From LMUY01 sp965198895 (GTDB lineage Bacteria > Pseudomonadota > Alphaproteobacteria > Acetobacterales > Acetobacteraceae): DNA of 64,000 nucleotides. The notes beneath the pieces were generated by a model that did not search any database, was not told the DNA's origin, and worked only from the letters and a program-made list of their open reading frames with translations. The DNA is taken from NCBI GenBank assembly GCA_965198895.1, contig OZ240676.1, positions 248,001-312,000 of the forward strand, written 5' to 3'. Made by a program: the position numbers and the translations under genes. This document shows, piece by piece, positions 1 through 7,766 of the stretch (position 1 is its first letter; the number at the start of each line of letters is the position of its first letter).

Positions 1-254
1 GCTCCGGCCTCCTCCATCGCCTCGCGACGCGCGCCCTCGGCCGTGGTCTCGTGCAATTCGAGGTAGCCGGCTGGCAGCGTCCAGTAGCCGGCGCGCGGTT
101 CGATAGCCCGGCGGCACAACAGTACCCTCTCGCCCTCGGCTACCACGGAGCCGACGACAATCTTGGGGTTCTCGTAAGCGACATAGCCGCACGTCACACA
201 GACCTGCCGCTCTATCGTGTCGCCTGCCGGAACTGCTCGTAGGAACTCGGGCAC
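1..254 (-). CDS. Nudix hydrolase, N-terminal part (runs off the window)
   Basis: The gene reads off the left edge, so only about the first 84 residues are here. They end in a full Nudix box (GYLELHE, then REAMEEAG: G-x5-E-x7-REx2EEx), the Mg2+-binding loop of enzymes that hydrolyse nucleoside diphosphates linked to another group. Ahead of it lies CVTCGYVAYENPKIVVG, which looks like the second half of the zinc ribbon seen in NADH-pyrophosphatase-like Nudix proteins. The first CxxC pair is absent, because the frame is closed upstream by TAG at 270-272. I therefore chose the GTG at 254. The substrate cannot be inferred. Confidence 0.82.
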   Translation of the reverse strand, partial: MPEFLRAVPAGDTIERQVCVTCGYVAYENPKIVVGSVVAEGERVLLCRRAIEPRAGYWTLPAGYLELHETTAEGARREAMEEAG

Positions 255-315
255 GAAACGAGCGTGGCGCTACACCCAAGCCGGATCAAGCCCCCCATGA
301 CGAAATCCTTAAAGC

Positions 316-549
316 GTGCAACCGGGTCACACTGACAAGTCGAGTAGCGACCCCCGAGGGGCGCTCTGGGGCTGGCTGCTGCCCGATGGCAGGGCAAGGA
401 GCGGCTTCTGCACCTGGCTCGAGACCGCAGCCCGCGAGGTCGGCGGAGCGGCGACCCGCGTGGCCTGGCTGGCCGACGAGACGGACGAGGCGAACGCGGA
501 AAGGCTGCTGGGGGCGATCATGCGGGGAAGCATGACGAAGATTGATTAA
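316..549 (+). CDS. hypothetical protein, 77 aa
   Basis: A short open frame with a GTG start lies between the divergent Nudix gene and the terminator of pgk. The product is hydrophilic apart from a short stretch GALWGWLLPDG; residues 35-70 are Ala/Glu/Arg-rich and probably helical. I do not recognise a family. The opposite strand is also open over most of this stretch, so coding is uncertain; composition slightly favours the plus strand. Confidence 0.35.
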   Translation: MQPGHTDKSSSDPRGALWGWLLPDGRARSGFCTWLETAAREVGGAATRVAWLADETDEANAERLLGAIMRGSMTKID

Positions 550-571
550 GAAGACGTTTCGTTTCGCCGGG

Positions 572-609
572 AAAAAGCACTCTCCCCCATTGGTAGAGGG
601 AGAAGGTGC
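572..609 (-). terminator. Rho-independent terminator of gap-pgk
   Basis: On the minus strand, immediately after the pgk stop, the outer arms GCAC/GTGC (606-609 with 577-580) and inner arms TCTCCC/GGGAGA (598-603 with 581-586) form a hairpin followed by five T residues (576-572). Position and T-run fit a factor-independent terminator of the gap-pgk transcript. The CTCTCCC/GGGAGAG core also resembles the hairpin at 5317-5339, so a dispersed palindromic repeat may have been recruited here. Confidence 0.7.
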
Positions 610-610
610 T

Positions 611-1804
611 TCACTCCGTCATCAGGACGGCGACGCCCGGGAGGGTCTTGCCTTCCAGCCACTCCAGGAACGCACCGCCGGCAGACGACACGTAGGTCAG
701 CCGCTCCATCACCCCGGCATGCCGCAGCGCGGACACGGTGTCGCCGCCGCCGGCCACACTGCACAGCGCCCCCGCCTCCGTCGCATCGGCAACGGCGTGG
801 GCCAACGCTACCGTCGAGGCGTCGAACGGCGGCGTCTCGAACGCGCCCAGCGGGCCATTCCACACCAGCGTGCGCCAGCCGAGCAGGCGCTGCTTCAGGT
901 CGTCCACCGTCTCCGGACCGACATCCAGCATCATGCTGCCGTCCGGGATGGCGCCTACGGTCACGGTTTCGGTCGCCGGGTTGGGCTTGAACTCGGTGGC
1001 GGTCACCGCATCCACCGGCAGCACGATCTCGCACCCGGCTTCCTCGGCGCGGGCAAGGATCGCGCGGGCGGTGATGTGCATGTCCGCCTCCTGCAGGGAC
1101 TTGCCGACGGAGACGCCCTGGGCCGCCAGGAAGGTATTGGCCATGGCGCCGCCGATCACCAGCACATCCACCTTGGTCACCAGATTGCCCAGCAGTTCGA
1201 GCTTGGTGGACACCTTGGACCCGCCAACGATGGCGGCGACCGGCCGTTGCGGGTTGCCCAATGCGGCGTCCAACGCCTCCAGCTCCGCCTGCATCAGCCG
1301 CCCGGCATGGGCCGGAAGCAGCCGCCCGACGCCCTCGGTGCTGGCATGGGCTCGGTGAGCGGCGGAGAACGCGTCGTGCACGAAAATCTCCGCCAACGCG
1401 GCGAACTCGCGGGCGAGCGCCGGGTCGTTCTCCTCCTCGCCGGGGTGGTAACGGGTGTTCTCCAGCAGCAGCACGTCGCCATCCGCCATCGCATCGACGG
1501 CGGCGTGGGCGACTGGGCCGGTGCTGTCTTCCACGAAGCGCACCGGCTTGCCCAGAACCTCGGCCAAGGCGACCGCCATCGGCGCGAGCGACATGCTGGC
1601 CACCCGGCGACCCTTGGGCCGGTCGAAATGGCTGAACACGATCACCTTGGCCCCGCCCTCCGCCAGCTCGCGGATAGTGGGGGACAGGCGCTCGATACGG
1701 GTGAGGTCGGTGATCCGGCCGTCCCGCACCGGCACGTTGAGGTCGGCGCGCACCAACACACGTTTTCCGGTCACGTCGACGCCGTCCAGAGTGCGGTGCG
1801 CCAC
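611..1804 (-). CDS. pgk: phosphoglycerate kinase
   Basis: Cytoplasmic glycolytic enzyme that interconverts 1,3-bisphosphoglycerate plus ADP and 3-phosphoglycerate plus ATP. Family signatures are clear: RVLVRADLNVPV near the N-terminus, the substrate loop with SHFDRPKG, LLLENTRYHPGEE, IVGGSKVSTK, and the nucleotide-binding VAGGGDTVSA loop near the C-terminus. The open frame extends upstream into gap, but starting at the GTG at 1804 gives 397 residues, normal for bacterial Pgk, and begins one base after the gap stop codon. The two genes are thus a tight operon read leftwards and ended by the terminator at 572-609. Confidence 0.96.
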   Translation of the reverse strand: MAHRTLDGVDVTGKRVLVRADLNVPVRDGRITDLTRIERLSPTIRELAEGGAKVIVFSHFDRPKGRRVASMSLAPMAVALAEVLGKPVRFVEDSTGPVAHAAVDAMADGDVLLLENTRYHPGEEENDPALAREFAALAEIFVHDAFSAAHRAHASTEGVGRLLPAHAGRLMQAELEALDAALGNPQRPVAAIVGGSKVSTKLELLGNLVTKVDVLVIGGAMANTFLAAQGVSVGKSLQEADMHITARAILARAEEAGCEIVLPVDAVTATEFKPNPATETVTVGAIPDGSMMLDVGPETVDDLKQRLLGWRTLVWNGPLGAFETPPFDASTVALAHAVADATEAGALCSVAGGGDTVSALRHAGVMERLTYVSSAGGAFLEWLEGKTLPGVAVLMTE

Positions 1805-1805
1805 G

Positions 1806-2825
1806 CTACAGGCTGCCAAACAGGGCCGCAGTATCACTCATGCGGGAGCTGAACCCCCATTCGTTGTCATACCAGCCGGCGATCCGCACCATCTGCCCGC
1901 CATCCAGCGAGGCTGTCTGCGTCGCGTCGAACGAGCACGAAAAGTCCACGTGGTTGAAGTCGCTGCTCACCAGTTGGGCGGTGCTGTAGTCCAGGATACC
2001 CTTCAGCGGCCCCTCGGCGGCGGCGGCCTTGAATGCGGCGTTGATCTCCTCGACCGAGGCCGGCTTGGCCAGGTTCGCGTCCAGCGACACCAGCGACACA
2101 TTGGGCGTCGGCACGCGGACGGACGTCCCGTCCAGCTTGCCCTTCAGCTCCGGCATCACCAGGCCAACGGCCTTGGCCGCACCGGTGGAGGTCGGGATCA
2201 TCGACACGGCGGCGGCGCGGGCGCGGTGCAGGTCCTTGTGCAGGGTGTCCACCGTCTTTTGGTCGCCGGTGTAGGAGTGGATGGTCAGCATATAGCCGCG
2301 CAGCACGCCGAACGTGTCGTGCAGCACCTTCACCATCGGCACCAGGCAGTTGGTGGTGCAGGACGCGTTGGAGATCACCGTCATGTCCTTGGTGATCACC
2401 GACTGGTTCACGCCGAACACCACCGTCGCGTCCACGCCGTCGGCCGGGGCGCTGATCAGCACCTTGCGCGCGCCGGCCGTGATCAGCTTGGCGGCGTCCT
2501 CTTTCTTGGTGAACAGGCCGGTGCATTCCATCGCCACGTCCACGCCCTGATACGGCGCCTTCAATGGGTCGCGCTCGGCGCTGACCTTGATGGGCCCATA
2601 GGTACGGCCGTTGTGGTGGACTGTGATGGTGTCGCCTTCGACGCTCACCTGGCCCGGGAAGCGGCCGTGGACGCTGTCGTAACGGAACAGGTGGGCGTTG
2701 GCCTCCACGCTGCCGAGGTCGTTGATTGCAACCACGTCCACATCCGTCCGCCCGCTCTCGACGATGGCGCGCAGCACGAGGCGACCGATACGCCCAAATC
2801 CGTTGATAGCGACCTTGACGGCCAT
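1806..2825 (-). CDS. gap: type I glyceraldehyde-3-phosphate dehydrogenase
   Basis: Oxidises glyceraldehyde 3-phosphate to 1,3-bisphosphoglycerate with NAD+, feeding Pgk directly. The 339-residue product has the Rossmann start VAINGFGRIGRLVLRA, the adenosine-ribose acidic residue in INDLG (Asp36, favouring NAD), the catalytic SNASCTTNCL with Cys156, the SYTGDQKTVD segment and the C-terminal WYDNEWGFSSRM. Full family length. First gene of a two-gene operon with pgk. The roughly 200 bases upstream, up to the small genes at 3024, presumably hold its promoter; I could not fix a convincing -35/-10 pair. Confidence 0.97.
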   Translation of the reverse strand: MAVKVAINGFGRIGRLVLRAIVESGRTDVDVVAINDLGSVEANAHLFRYDSVHGRFPGQVSVEGDTITVHHNGRTYGPIKVSAERDPLKAPYQGVDVAMECTGLFTKKEDAAKLITAGARKVLISAPADGVDATVVFGVNQSVITKDMTVISNASCTTNCLVPMVKVLHDTFGVLRGYMLTIHSYTGDQKTVDTLHKDLHRARAAAVSMIPTSTGAAKAVGLVMPELKGKLDGTSVRVPTPNVSLVSLDANLAKPASVEEINAAFKAAAAEGPLKGILDYSTAQLVSSDFNHVDFSCSFDATQTASLDGGQMVRIAGWYDNEWGFSSRMSDTAALFGSL

Positions 2826-3023
2826 GGCTTCCGCTCTCCCTGCGTTCTGAAAAAATGGATGTAACCGGGGTAGCGCCCGCCCGCTAGCCTTCGCCGGCCC
2901 CAGACTGATCAGACCCGCGCTTGCAGCATCCCAGCCATGCGCGCACAGCTCCGAGCTAGGCTTGCAACAATAAACAGTTTACCAATATTAAAAGAGACGA
3001 TTAACATTAAAGGAGACGATTGC

Positions 3024-3122
3024 ATGCCTTATCAGACTCTACACCTTGATATCCCGCAGCCGCCCGACGATGCCCGACGAAATAGCGACCACATCGATCG
3101 ACCCGGCCCTCGAACGCAATAA
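3024..3122 (+). CDS. possible 32-aa leader ORF with strong ribosome binding site
   Basis: The ATG at 3024 is preceded by TTAAAGGAGACGATTGC, an excellent Shine-Dalgarno (AAAGGAG) nine bases from the start. A near-copy of the same stretch (TTAAAAGAGACGATT) lies just upstream. The encoded peptide is hydrophilic and proline-rich with no recognisable family, and it overlaps the downstream membrane-protein frame by 53 bases. It may be a leader that loads ribosomes for the next frame, or the ribosome site may belong to a gene altered by a frameshift. Coding is uncertain. Confidence 0.35.
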   Translation: MPYQTLHLDIPQPPDDARRNSDHIDRPGPRTQ

Positions 3123-3198
3123 CCGGCTGTTGATGATTTATGCCGTCCTGGGCGTCAGCGCCGCCATCGGCGCTGCAATCGGCCTCTCCGCGCTCTAA
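3070..3198 (+). CDS. small single-span membrane protein, 42 aa
   Basis: Short frame with a charged N-terminal half (LERNNR) followed by a continuous hydrophobic segment from about residue 20 (LLMIYAVLGVSAAIGAAIG), one membrane span with Gly/Ala small-residue packing. There is no ribosome site of its own directly upstream; the strong one at 3004-3010 serves the overlapping ORF at 3024, so expression may depend on translational coupling. No family recognised. The hydrophilic-then-hydrophobic pattern is unlikely to arise by chance in such GC-rich DNA. Confidence 0.5.
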   Translation: MPDEIATTSIDPALERNNRLLMIYAVLGVSAAIGAAIGLSAL

Positions 3199-3324
3199 GG
3201 CCACTCAGCGGCTCGAAAAAAACGAGCCCGACCGCCAATAAAGGCGACCGCGCGTGGAACACCGCCCGGCCCCGGTCTAGGCTCGGCGCATGCATCACCC
3301 CCGCCTTAGCCGCTAAGCGCCACG

Positions 3325-4878
3325 ATGGCGTTCTTCCAACTCGTGCTCGGCTTGCTGCTGATCGGCGCGGTGCTCACTGCCGTCGCACAGCGGATCGGAG
3401 CACCCTACCCTGCCCTGCTGGCCATCGCCGGCGCCCTGCTCGCCCTGGTGCCGTCCGGCGCGACCGCCCAGCTCGACCCGCAGATCGCGCTGGCCCTGTT
3501 CGTGGCCCCGACCCTGCTGGACGCAGCCTTCGACACGTCACCTCGGGACCTGAAGGCGAACTGGCTGCCGGTCAGCAGCCTGGTGCTGATCGCCGTCGTG
3601 CTGACGGTCGCCGCCGTCGCCGTCATCGCCCGCCTGCTGGTGCCGGGCATGCCGTGGGCTGTGGCCATCGTGCTGGGCGCGATCGTGGCACCCCCCGACG
3701 CTTCGGCCGCCACCGCCGTTTTGCGCCAGTTGTCCATGCCGCACCGGGTCATGGTGATCCTGGAGGGCGAGAGCCTGCTGAACGATGCCAGCGCCCTGAT
3801 CATCTATCGCGTGGCCGTTGCGGCGGCAGGCGGCGCGGCGCTCTCGTTCTGGTCGGCCACCGGCGTGCTGGTCGTGGCCTGCCTGGGTGGCGCCGTGTTG
3901 GGCGTGGTCGCGGCACGCCTGTTCCTGCTGGCCATGCGGTGGATCGACGACATCGCCGTGTCGGTGGTGCTGCAATTCGTCGGCACCTTCGCGATTTGGA
4001 TCATCGCGGACCGGCTGGGCGCATCGCCCGTGATCACCACCTTCGCCTATGCCCTGACCCTGGCCCGCCGTGCGCCGAGCCAAAGCGGGGCCGAGAACCG
4101 GCGCACCTCCTATGCGGTGTGGAACGTCGCGGTGTTCGTGCTCAATGCGCTGGCGTTCATTCTGATCGGGCTGCAGCTTCGCGGCGTGCTCGGGCGGCTG
4201 GACGGGCACGCCGCGCTCACCGGCGGGTTCGCGGCGGCGGTACTGCTGACGACGATTGCGGTGCGGATCGCCTGGGTGATGGGCTTCACCGAGTTCCTGC
4301 GACGCCGGCCAGGCCGGCCCGGCAGGATGCGGCCCCCGGTCGGTGGATCCGCCGTGATCGCGTGGTGCGGCATGCGCGGCATCGTGACCCTGGCGACGGC
4401 GCTCGCATTGCCGGACGGATCCGCCGGGGGAGCGGCGTTCCCGTTCCGCGACCTGCTGATCGCGGCCGCCTTCGCCGTCGTATTGGGCACGCTGGTGATC
4501 CAGGGGCTGACCCTGGCCCCGCTGATGCGCTGGCTCGCACTGGACGAAGACGGGGCCGAAGCCCGAGAAGTAGAATTGGCCCGGGCGGAGATCGCGCGGT
4601 TGGCGCTCGAGGTATTGCGGGCCGACGGCAGTCCGCAGGCGGAGGCGCTGCGCCGAGACCACGAGACGCCGGTTTCCCCGGAAGGTCATGCCCTGACCCT
4701 GCGCGTGATAGCGGCCAAACGGCTGCGGCTGTACGAGCTGCGGAGCAATGCCACGATCGCCGACAACGCCTACCATCTTCTCGAGGAGGAACTCGACTGG
4801 GCCGAGGGGCACACCACCCGGCGTATGCGCAACGCCACCAAGAACCGGCCGGAGCTGCCCGCGTCGCCGCCAGGATGA
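3325..4878 (+). CDS. CPA1-family Na+/H+ antiporter
   Basis: Integral inner-membrane cation/proton exchanger of the NhaP/CPA1 type. The 517-residue protein opens with two hydrophobic helices and has the typical discontinuous-helix motif VAPPDASAA (Asp125, ion binding) and the signature EGESLLNDASALI at about 147-160, followed by further spans to about residue 400. The motif AWCGMRGIVTLATALALP is also characteristic. The last 120 residues are a soluble, charged, helical tail seen in many NhaP proteins. Likely role: pH and sodium homeostasis. It stands alone, followed after 68 bases by a secreted-protein gene on the same strand. Confidence 0.9.
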   Translation: MAFFQLVLGLLLIGAVLTAVAQRIGAPYPALLAIAGALLALVPSGATAQLDPQIALALFVAPTLLDAAFDTSPRDLKANWLPVSSLVLIAVVLTVAAVAVIARLLVPGMPWAVAIVLGAIVAPPDASAATAVLRQLSMPHRVMVILEGESLLNDASALIIYRVAVAAAGGAALSFWSATGVLVVACLGGAVLGVVAARLFLLAMRWIDDIAVSVVLQFVGTFAIWIIADRLGASPVITTFAYALTLARRAPSQSGAENRRTSYAVWNVAVFVLNALAFILIGLQLRGVLGRLDGHAALTGGFAAAVLLTTIAVRIAWVMGFTEFLRRRPGRPGRMRPPVGGSAVIAWCGMRGIVTLATALALPDGSAGGAAFPFRDLLIAAAFAVVLGTLVIQGLTLAPLMRWLALDEDGAEAREVELARAEIARLALEVLRADGSPQAEALRRDHETPVSPEGHALTLRVIAAKRLRLYELRSNATIADNAYHLLEEELDWAEGHTTRRMRNATKNRPELPASPPG

Positions 4879-4946
4879 TTACGGTCTGTTAACCTTCGGA
4901 TGTCACGATCACGTCGCTAGATCGTTTCATTCGAAGGAGTATTGCC

Positions 4947-5306
4947 GTGCTGCGGATCATGACACTTGCCACGACGGTTCTGCTGGCAACTGGCGGTCTT
5001 GCGTTTGCCTCGGACGCAGATTTCACGCTGAAGAACAAGACCGGCTATCAGATCGACGAGGTGTATGTCTCGGCGCATTCCCGCAACAGCTGGGGCCGTG
5101 ACCGGATGGGTAACGATTCCTTGGCGGATGGCGAGTCACTGGACGTGAATTTCCCGCACGGCGGCAGCGCCTGCAAGTTCGACATCCGGGTGAAGTACCA
5201 CGACAACGACACGGCCGAGTGGGGCAACATAGATTTGTGCCAGTACAACACGATCTCGCTCTTCTGGGACGCAAAGGGCCAGACCACGCGCGCAGTCGGC
5301 GAGTAA
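4947..5306 (+). CDS. small exported protein of unknown function
   Basis: Begins with GTG at 4947, seven bases after a good AAGGAG ribosome site. The 119-residue product has a Sec signal peptide (hydrophobic residues 5-20, likely cut after AFA) and a mature part with the motif FTLKNKTGYQIDEVYVS, a tryptophan-glycine pair, two cysteines that could form a disulfide (GSACKFDIRV, IDLCQYNTI) and alternating beta-strand-like sequence. Related small periplasmic proteins occur in many alphaproteobacteria without a known role. Probably a periplasmic beta-sandwich protein. Confidence 0.7.
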   Translation: MLRIMTLATTVLLATGGLAFASDADFTLKNKTGYQIDEVYVSAHSRNSWGRDRMGNDSLADGESLDVNFPHGGSACKFDIRVKYHDNDTAEWGNIDLCQYNTISLFWDAKGQTTRAVGE

Positions 5307-5316
5307 TCGCTCTACT

Positions 5317-5339
5317 CCCTCTCCCCTCGTGGGAGAGGG
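5317..5339. repeat. perfect 9-bp palindromic hairpin (REP-like)
   Basis: CCCTCTCCC at 5317-5325 pairs perfectly with GGGAGAGGG at 5331-5339 around a five-base loop. No T-run follows on either strand, so it is more like a dispersed extragenic palindrome than an intrinsic terminator. The same CTCTCCC/GGGAGAG core appears in the pgk terminator at 577-609 and, without a second arm, near 8925. It lies just downstream of the secreted-protein gene. Confidence 0.6.
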
Positions 5340-5499
5340 CCGGGGTGAGGATCGCAGTGCCTTTGGTGCCGGCTTCGTTGTTTGCGCAACAAACGCCGAT
5401 GCGTGATATTTGGGGTATGGCTTGCCCCCGGCCTCCCACTTACTCTCCAGGGGATGGTGGAGCGAGGACGGTCATGGTGACCAAGGGTGGCCAGGTCGG

Positions 5500-5541
5500 C
5501 AGGGAAATTGCTACGGCTGTCAGGGAAATTGCTACGGCTGT
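5500..5541. repeat. tandem duplication of a 21-bp unit
   Basis: Two identical head-to-tail 21-base copies, 5500-5520 and 5521-5541, each starting CAGGGAAATTGC and ending TACGGCTGT. They lie 33 bases upstream of the vWA-protein start, inside its probable 5' untranslated region. Possibly a replication-slippage duplication, possibly two copies of a binding site. Confidence 0.85.
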
Positions 5542-5573
5542 CACACCGCGCCCGTGCGGTCACGGGCTGAGCG

Positions 5574-6764
5574 ATGTTTACGAACTTCGTCCTGTCCCTC
5601 CGCCAAGCCGGCGTGCCTGCCTCGGTCACGGAGTACCTGGCCCTGCTCGGCGCCATGGAAAAAGGTGTGGCCGATTATAGCGTGGAAGATTTCTACTTCC
5701 TCAGCCGTGCCGCCCTGGTGAAGGACGAGCGCCATCTGGACCGGTTCGACCGCGTGTTCGGGACCTGTTTCAAGGGGCTGGAACCGGCTCAGGGCGCCGC
5801 CTCGGAAGGGGTGAGTGCCGAGATCCCGGCGGAGTGGTTGAAGCGGCTCGCGGAAAAGCTCCTCACCAAGGAGGAACAGGCCCAAATCGAGGCGATCGGC
5901 GGCTTCGACCAACTGATGGAAACGTTGCGGCAGCGCCTGGCCGAGCAGAAGGGGCGCCACCAGGGCGGGTCCAAATGGGTCGGCACGGCGGGCACCTCGC
6001 CATTCGGGGCATACGGCTACAATCCCGAAGGTGTCCGGATCGGACAGGACGAAAGCCGCCATCGGCGCGCGGTGAAGGTGTGGGACAAGCGCGAATTCCG
6101 CGACCTGGACGACACGCTGGAACTGGGCACGCGCAACATGAAGCTGGCTTTGCGCCGCCTGCGCCGCTTCGCACGCACCGGTGCTGCGAACGAGCTCGAT
6201 CTGCATGGTACCATCCGCGCCACCGCCGCCAACGCCGGGTCGCTCGATTTGAAGATGCAGGCGGAGCGGCGCAACACCGTGCGGGTGCTGCTATTCCTGG
6301 ATATCGGCGGCTCCATGGACGACCACGTGCGGGTGTCGGCCGAGCTGTTCTCCGCCGCCCGCAGCGAGTTCAAGCACCTGCAATTCTTCTATTTCCACAA
6401 CTGCCCCTACGAGCGTCTGTGGACCGACAACCGCCGCCGGACCGAGAGCAGCGTGCCGACGGCCGAGGTTCTGCGCACCTATGGCCCGGAGTATCGCGCC
6501 ATTTTCGTCGGCGACGCGACGATGAGCCCCTACGAGATCGCGATGGCAGGCGGCAGCGTCGAGCACTGGAACGAGGAAGCCGGCAGCGTGTGGCTCAACC
6601 GTATGACGGCGCAGTGGCGCCGGGCTGCCTGGCTCAACCCGGCGCCTGCGGTGGACTGGGCCTTGACGCAGTCGATCGGGATGGTGCGATCCCTGGTCGA
6701 GGGTCGGATGTTCCCGCTGTCGGTATCCGGTCTGGACGATATGGCCCGCGAACTGACGCGCTGA
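5574..6764 (+). CDS. VWA-domain protein of the CoxE type
   Basis: A 396-residue cytoplasmic protein with the N-terminal helical region of CoxE-like proteins (MFTNFVLSLRQAGVPASVTEYLALL) and a C-terminal von Willebrand A domain. The metal-ion-dependent adhesion site reads LFLDIGGSMDDH at about residues 240-252 (DxGxS), and later YRAIFVGDATMSPYEI supplies the acidic motif. Proteins of this type usually partner a MoxR AAA+ ATPase in metalloenzyme maturation or chaperoning. No MoxR gene lies next to it here, so the partner must be elsewhere. It is followed after three bases by a small membrane-protein gene. Confidence 0.88.
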   Translation: MFTNFVLSLRQAGVPASVTEYLALLGAMEKGVADYSVEDFYFLSRAALVKDERHLDRFDRVFGTCFKGLEPAQGAASEGVSAEIPAEWLKRLAEKLLTKEEQAQIEAIGGFDQLMETLRQRLAEQKGRHQGGSKWVGTAGTSPFGAYGYNPEGVRIGQDESRHRRAVKVWDKREFRDLDDTLELGTRNMKLALRRLRRFARTGAANELDLHGTIRATAANAGSLDLKMQAERRNTVRVLLFLDIGGSMDDHVRVSAELFSAARSEFKHLQFFYFHNCPYERLWTDNRRRTESSVPTAEVLRTYGPEYRAIFVGDATMSPYEIAMAGGSVEHWNEEAGSVWLNRMTAQWRRAAWLNPAPAVDWALTQSIGMVRSLVEGRMFPLSVSGLDDMARELTR

Positions 6765-6767
6765 CTG

Positions 6768-6920
6768 ATGAACGACCAACCTGATCCGCAGCCGAACGAC
6801 GGCGCAGCGTCTCACCGCGACGCCAACAGCACACAGGCCGGTCTGGGAATGGTGATCGTTATCGCATTCGCCGTGGTGGCCGCGGCGCTGCTGGCCGCCG
6901 CGGCGTGGCTCTGGCTATGA
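6768..6920 (+). CDS. small single-span membrane protein, 50 aa
   Basis: A short frame starting three bases after the vWA stop and ending with an ATGA overlap into the next gene, so it is almost certainly co-translated. The first half is Asn/Pro/Asp-rich and hydrophilic; the second half (about residues 28-50, GMVIVIAFAVVAAALLAAAA) is one transmembrane helix ending in WLWL. The topology suggests a small inner-membrane protein with a cytoplasmic or periplasmic tail. No family recognised. Confidence 0.65.
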   Translation: MNDQPDPQPNDGAASHRDANSTQAGLGMVIVIAFAVVAAALLAAAAWLWL

Positions 6921-7354
6921 GCGACCCGGCGGCGATCTACCACTGGCACCGCCTGGATAGCCGGACAACGACGTCCGGGCAGCCGACGGAGGCGCAACTG
7001 GCCGACATCGCCGCCCTAGGAGTGCGCTGCGTCATCAATCTTGGGCTGCATAGCCACGAGAAGGCGCTGCGGGACGAAGCGGCCAGCGTCGCTGCACTCG
7101 GCATGGTTTACGTGCATATCCCGGTCGATTTCCAGAACCCGACGGACCACGACTTCCACCTGTTCTGCAACGCGATGGAGGCGGCCAGCGAAGGCCCGGT
7201 GCATGTCCACTGCATCGCCAACTACCGGGTGTCGGCGTTTTTCTACCGCTATCACCGCCGGCTCGGGATTGCGGCAAACCGGTCGCGGGCGAATCTCAAT
7301 CGAATATGGCATCCGGATCCTGTCTGGACGGCGTTCATGGAACGCGAGGTTTGA
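6917..7354 (+). CDS. protein-tyrosine-phosphatase-like protein
   Basis: A GTG further upstream (6905) is possible, but the ATG at 6917 overlaps the preceding stop (ATGA) and gives a 145-residue protein starting MSDPAAIYHWHRLD. The fold signals are those of the DUF442/BLH-like phosphatase group: TSGQPTEAQLADIAALGVRCVINL, then VHCIANYRVSAF at about 97-108 as catalytic loop. Between the loop Cys99 and Arg104 there are only four residues (CX4R), as in the beta-lactamase-hydrolase-like group, rather than the classical CX5R. Likely a small phosphatase of unknown substrate. Confidence 0.72.
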   Translation: MSDPAAIYHWHRLDSRTTTSGQPTEAQLADIAALGVRCVINLGLHSHEKALRDEAASVAALGMVYVHIPVDFQNPTDHDFHLFCNAMEAASEGPVHVHCIANYRVSAFFYRYHRRLGIAANRSRANLNRIWHPDPVWTAFMEREV

Positions 7355-7766
7355 TGCCGCGGGACGATCACCACCGTGAAGGGAAAAATGCGCAGGAGAC
7401 GCACTTTGGGTGCTCATCATACCATTCCATGCGCTAACGTGAGACATTCTTGCGCTACGTTTCGCCGCATGACCGATCTCGCTCGTCAAACTCAGTTTAA
7501 AGTATGGACAGCAAAATACCTCAGCGGTCTCATGAACCTGTCGCTGCCGACCCAGATGGCTCGAAGCGCATTGACGACGACGTACTACGGCGGTAACGCA
7601 TACCGTCGCATTGTCATTAGTGGTGGCAGTTCATTGGATTGTCACGTCCTCGGGCCACTCATTTCAAAAAAGCGGACTCTGACCAAGATCGAGAGGCAAG
7701 ATCCTAGCGCCCACTGCGACCCGATCTGATTGTGACACACCGGATTTCCACCGGAGAGCAGACCTG
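7355..7766. other. 412-base stretch without a convincing gene
   Basis: The only long frame here (7376-7729, plus) has no recognisable motif and a residue mix typical of chance translation, so I do not annotate it. The stretch is less GC-rich than its neighbours between about 7480 and 7640. It presumably contains the promoter of the Lrp gene, which has GGAG ten bases before its start. Confidence 0.6.

Noticed and set aside
542..2864. Long plus-strand frames opposite pgk and gap
   Set aside because: They are antisense shadows in GC-rich DNA: rich in His/Arg/Gly without motifs, while the minus strand encodes complete, unmistakable enzymes.
3538..4892. Long frames of over 400 codons on both strands overlapping the antiporter
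   Set aside because: Composition is dominated by Arg, Gly, Gln and Pro, with no domain; the antiporter frame has clear membrane segments and family motifs.
7376..7729. 117-codon plus-strand frame between phosphatase-like and Lrp genes
   Set aside because: No ribosome site, no motif and no regular hydrophobic pattern.
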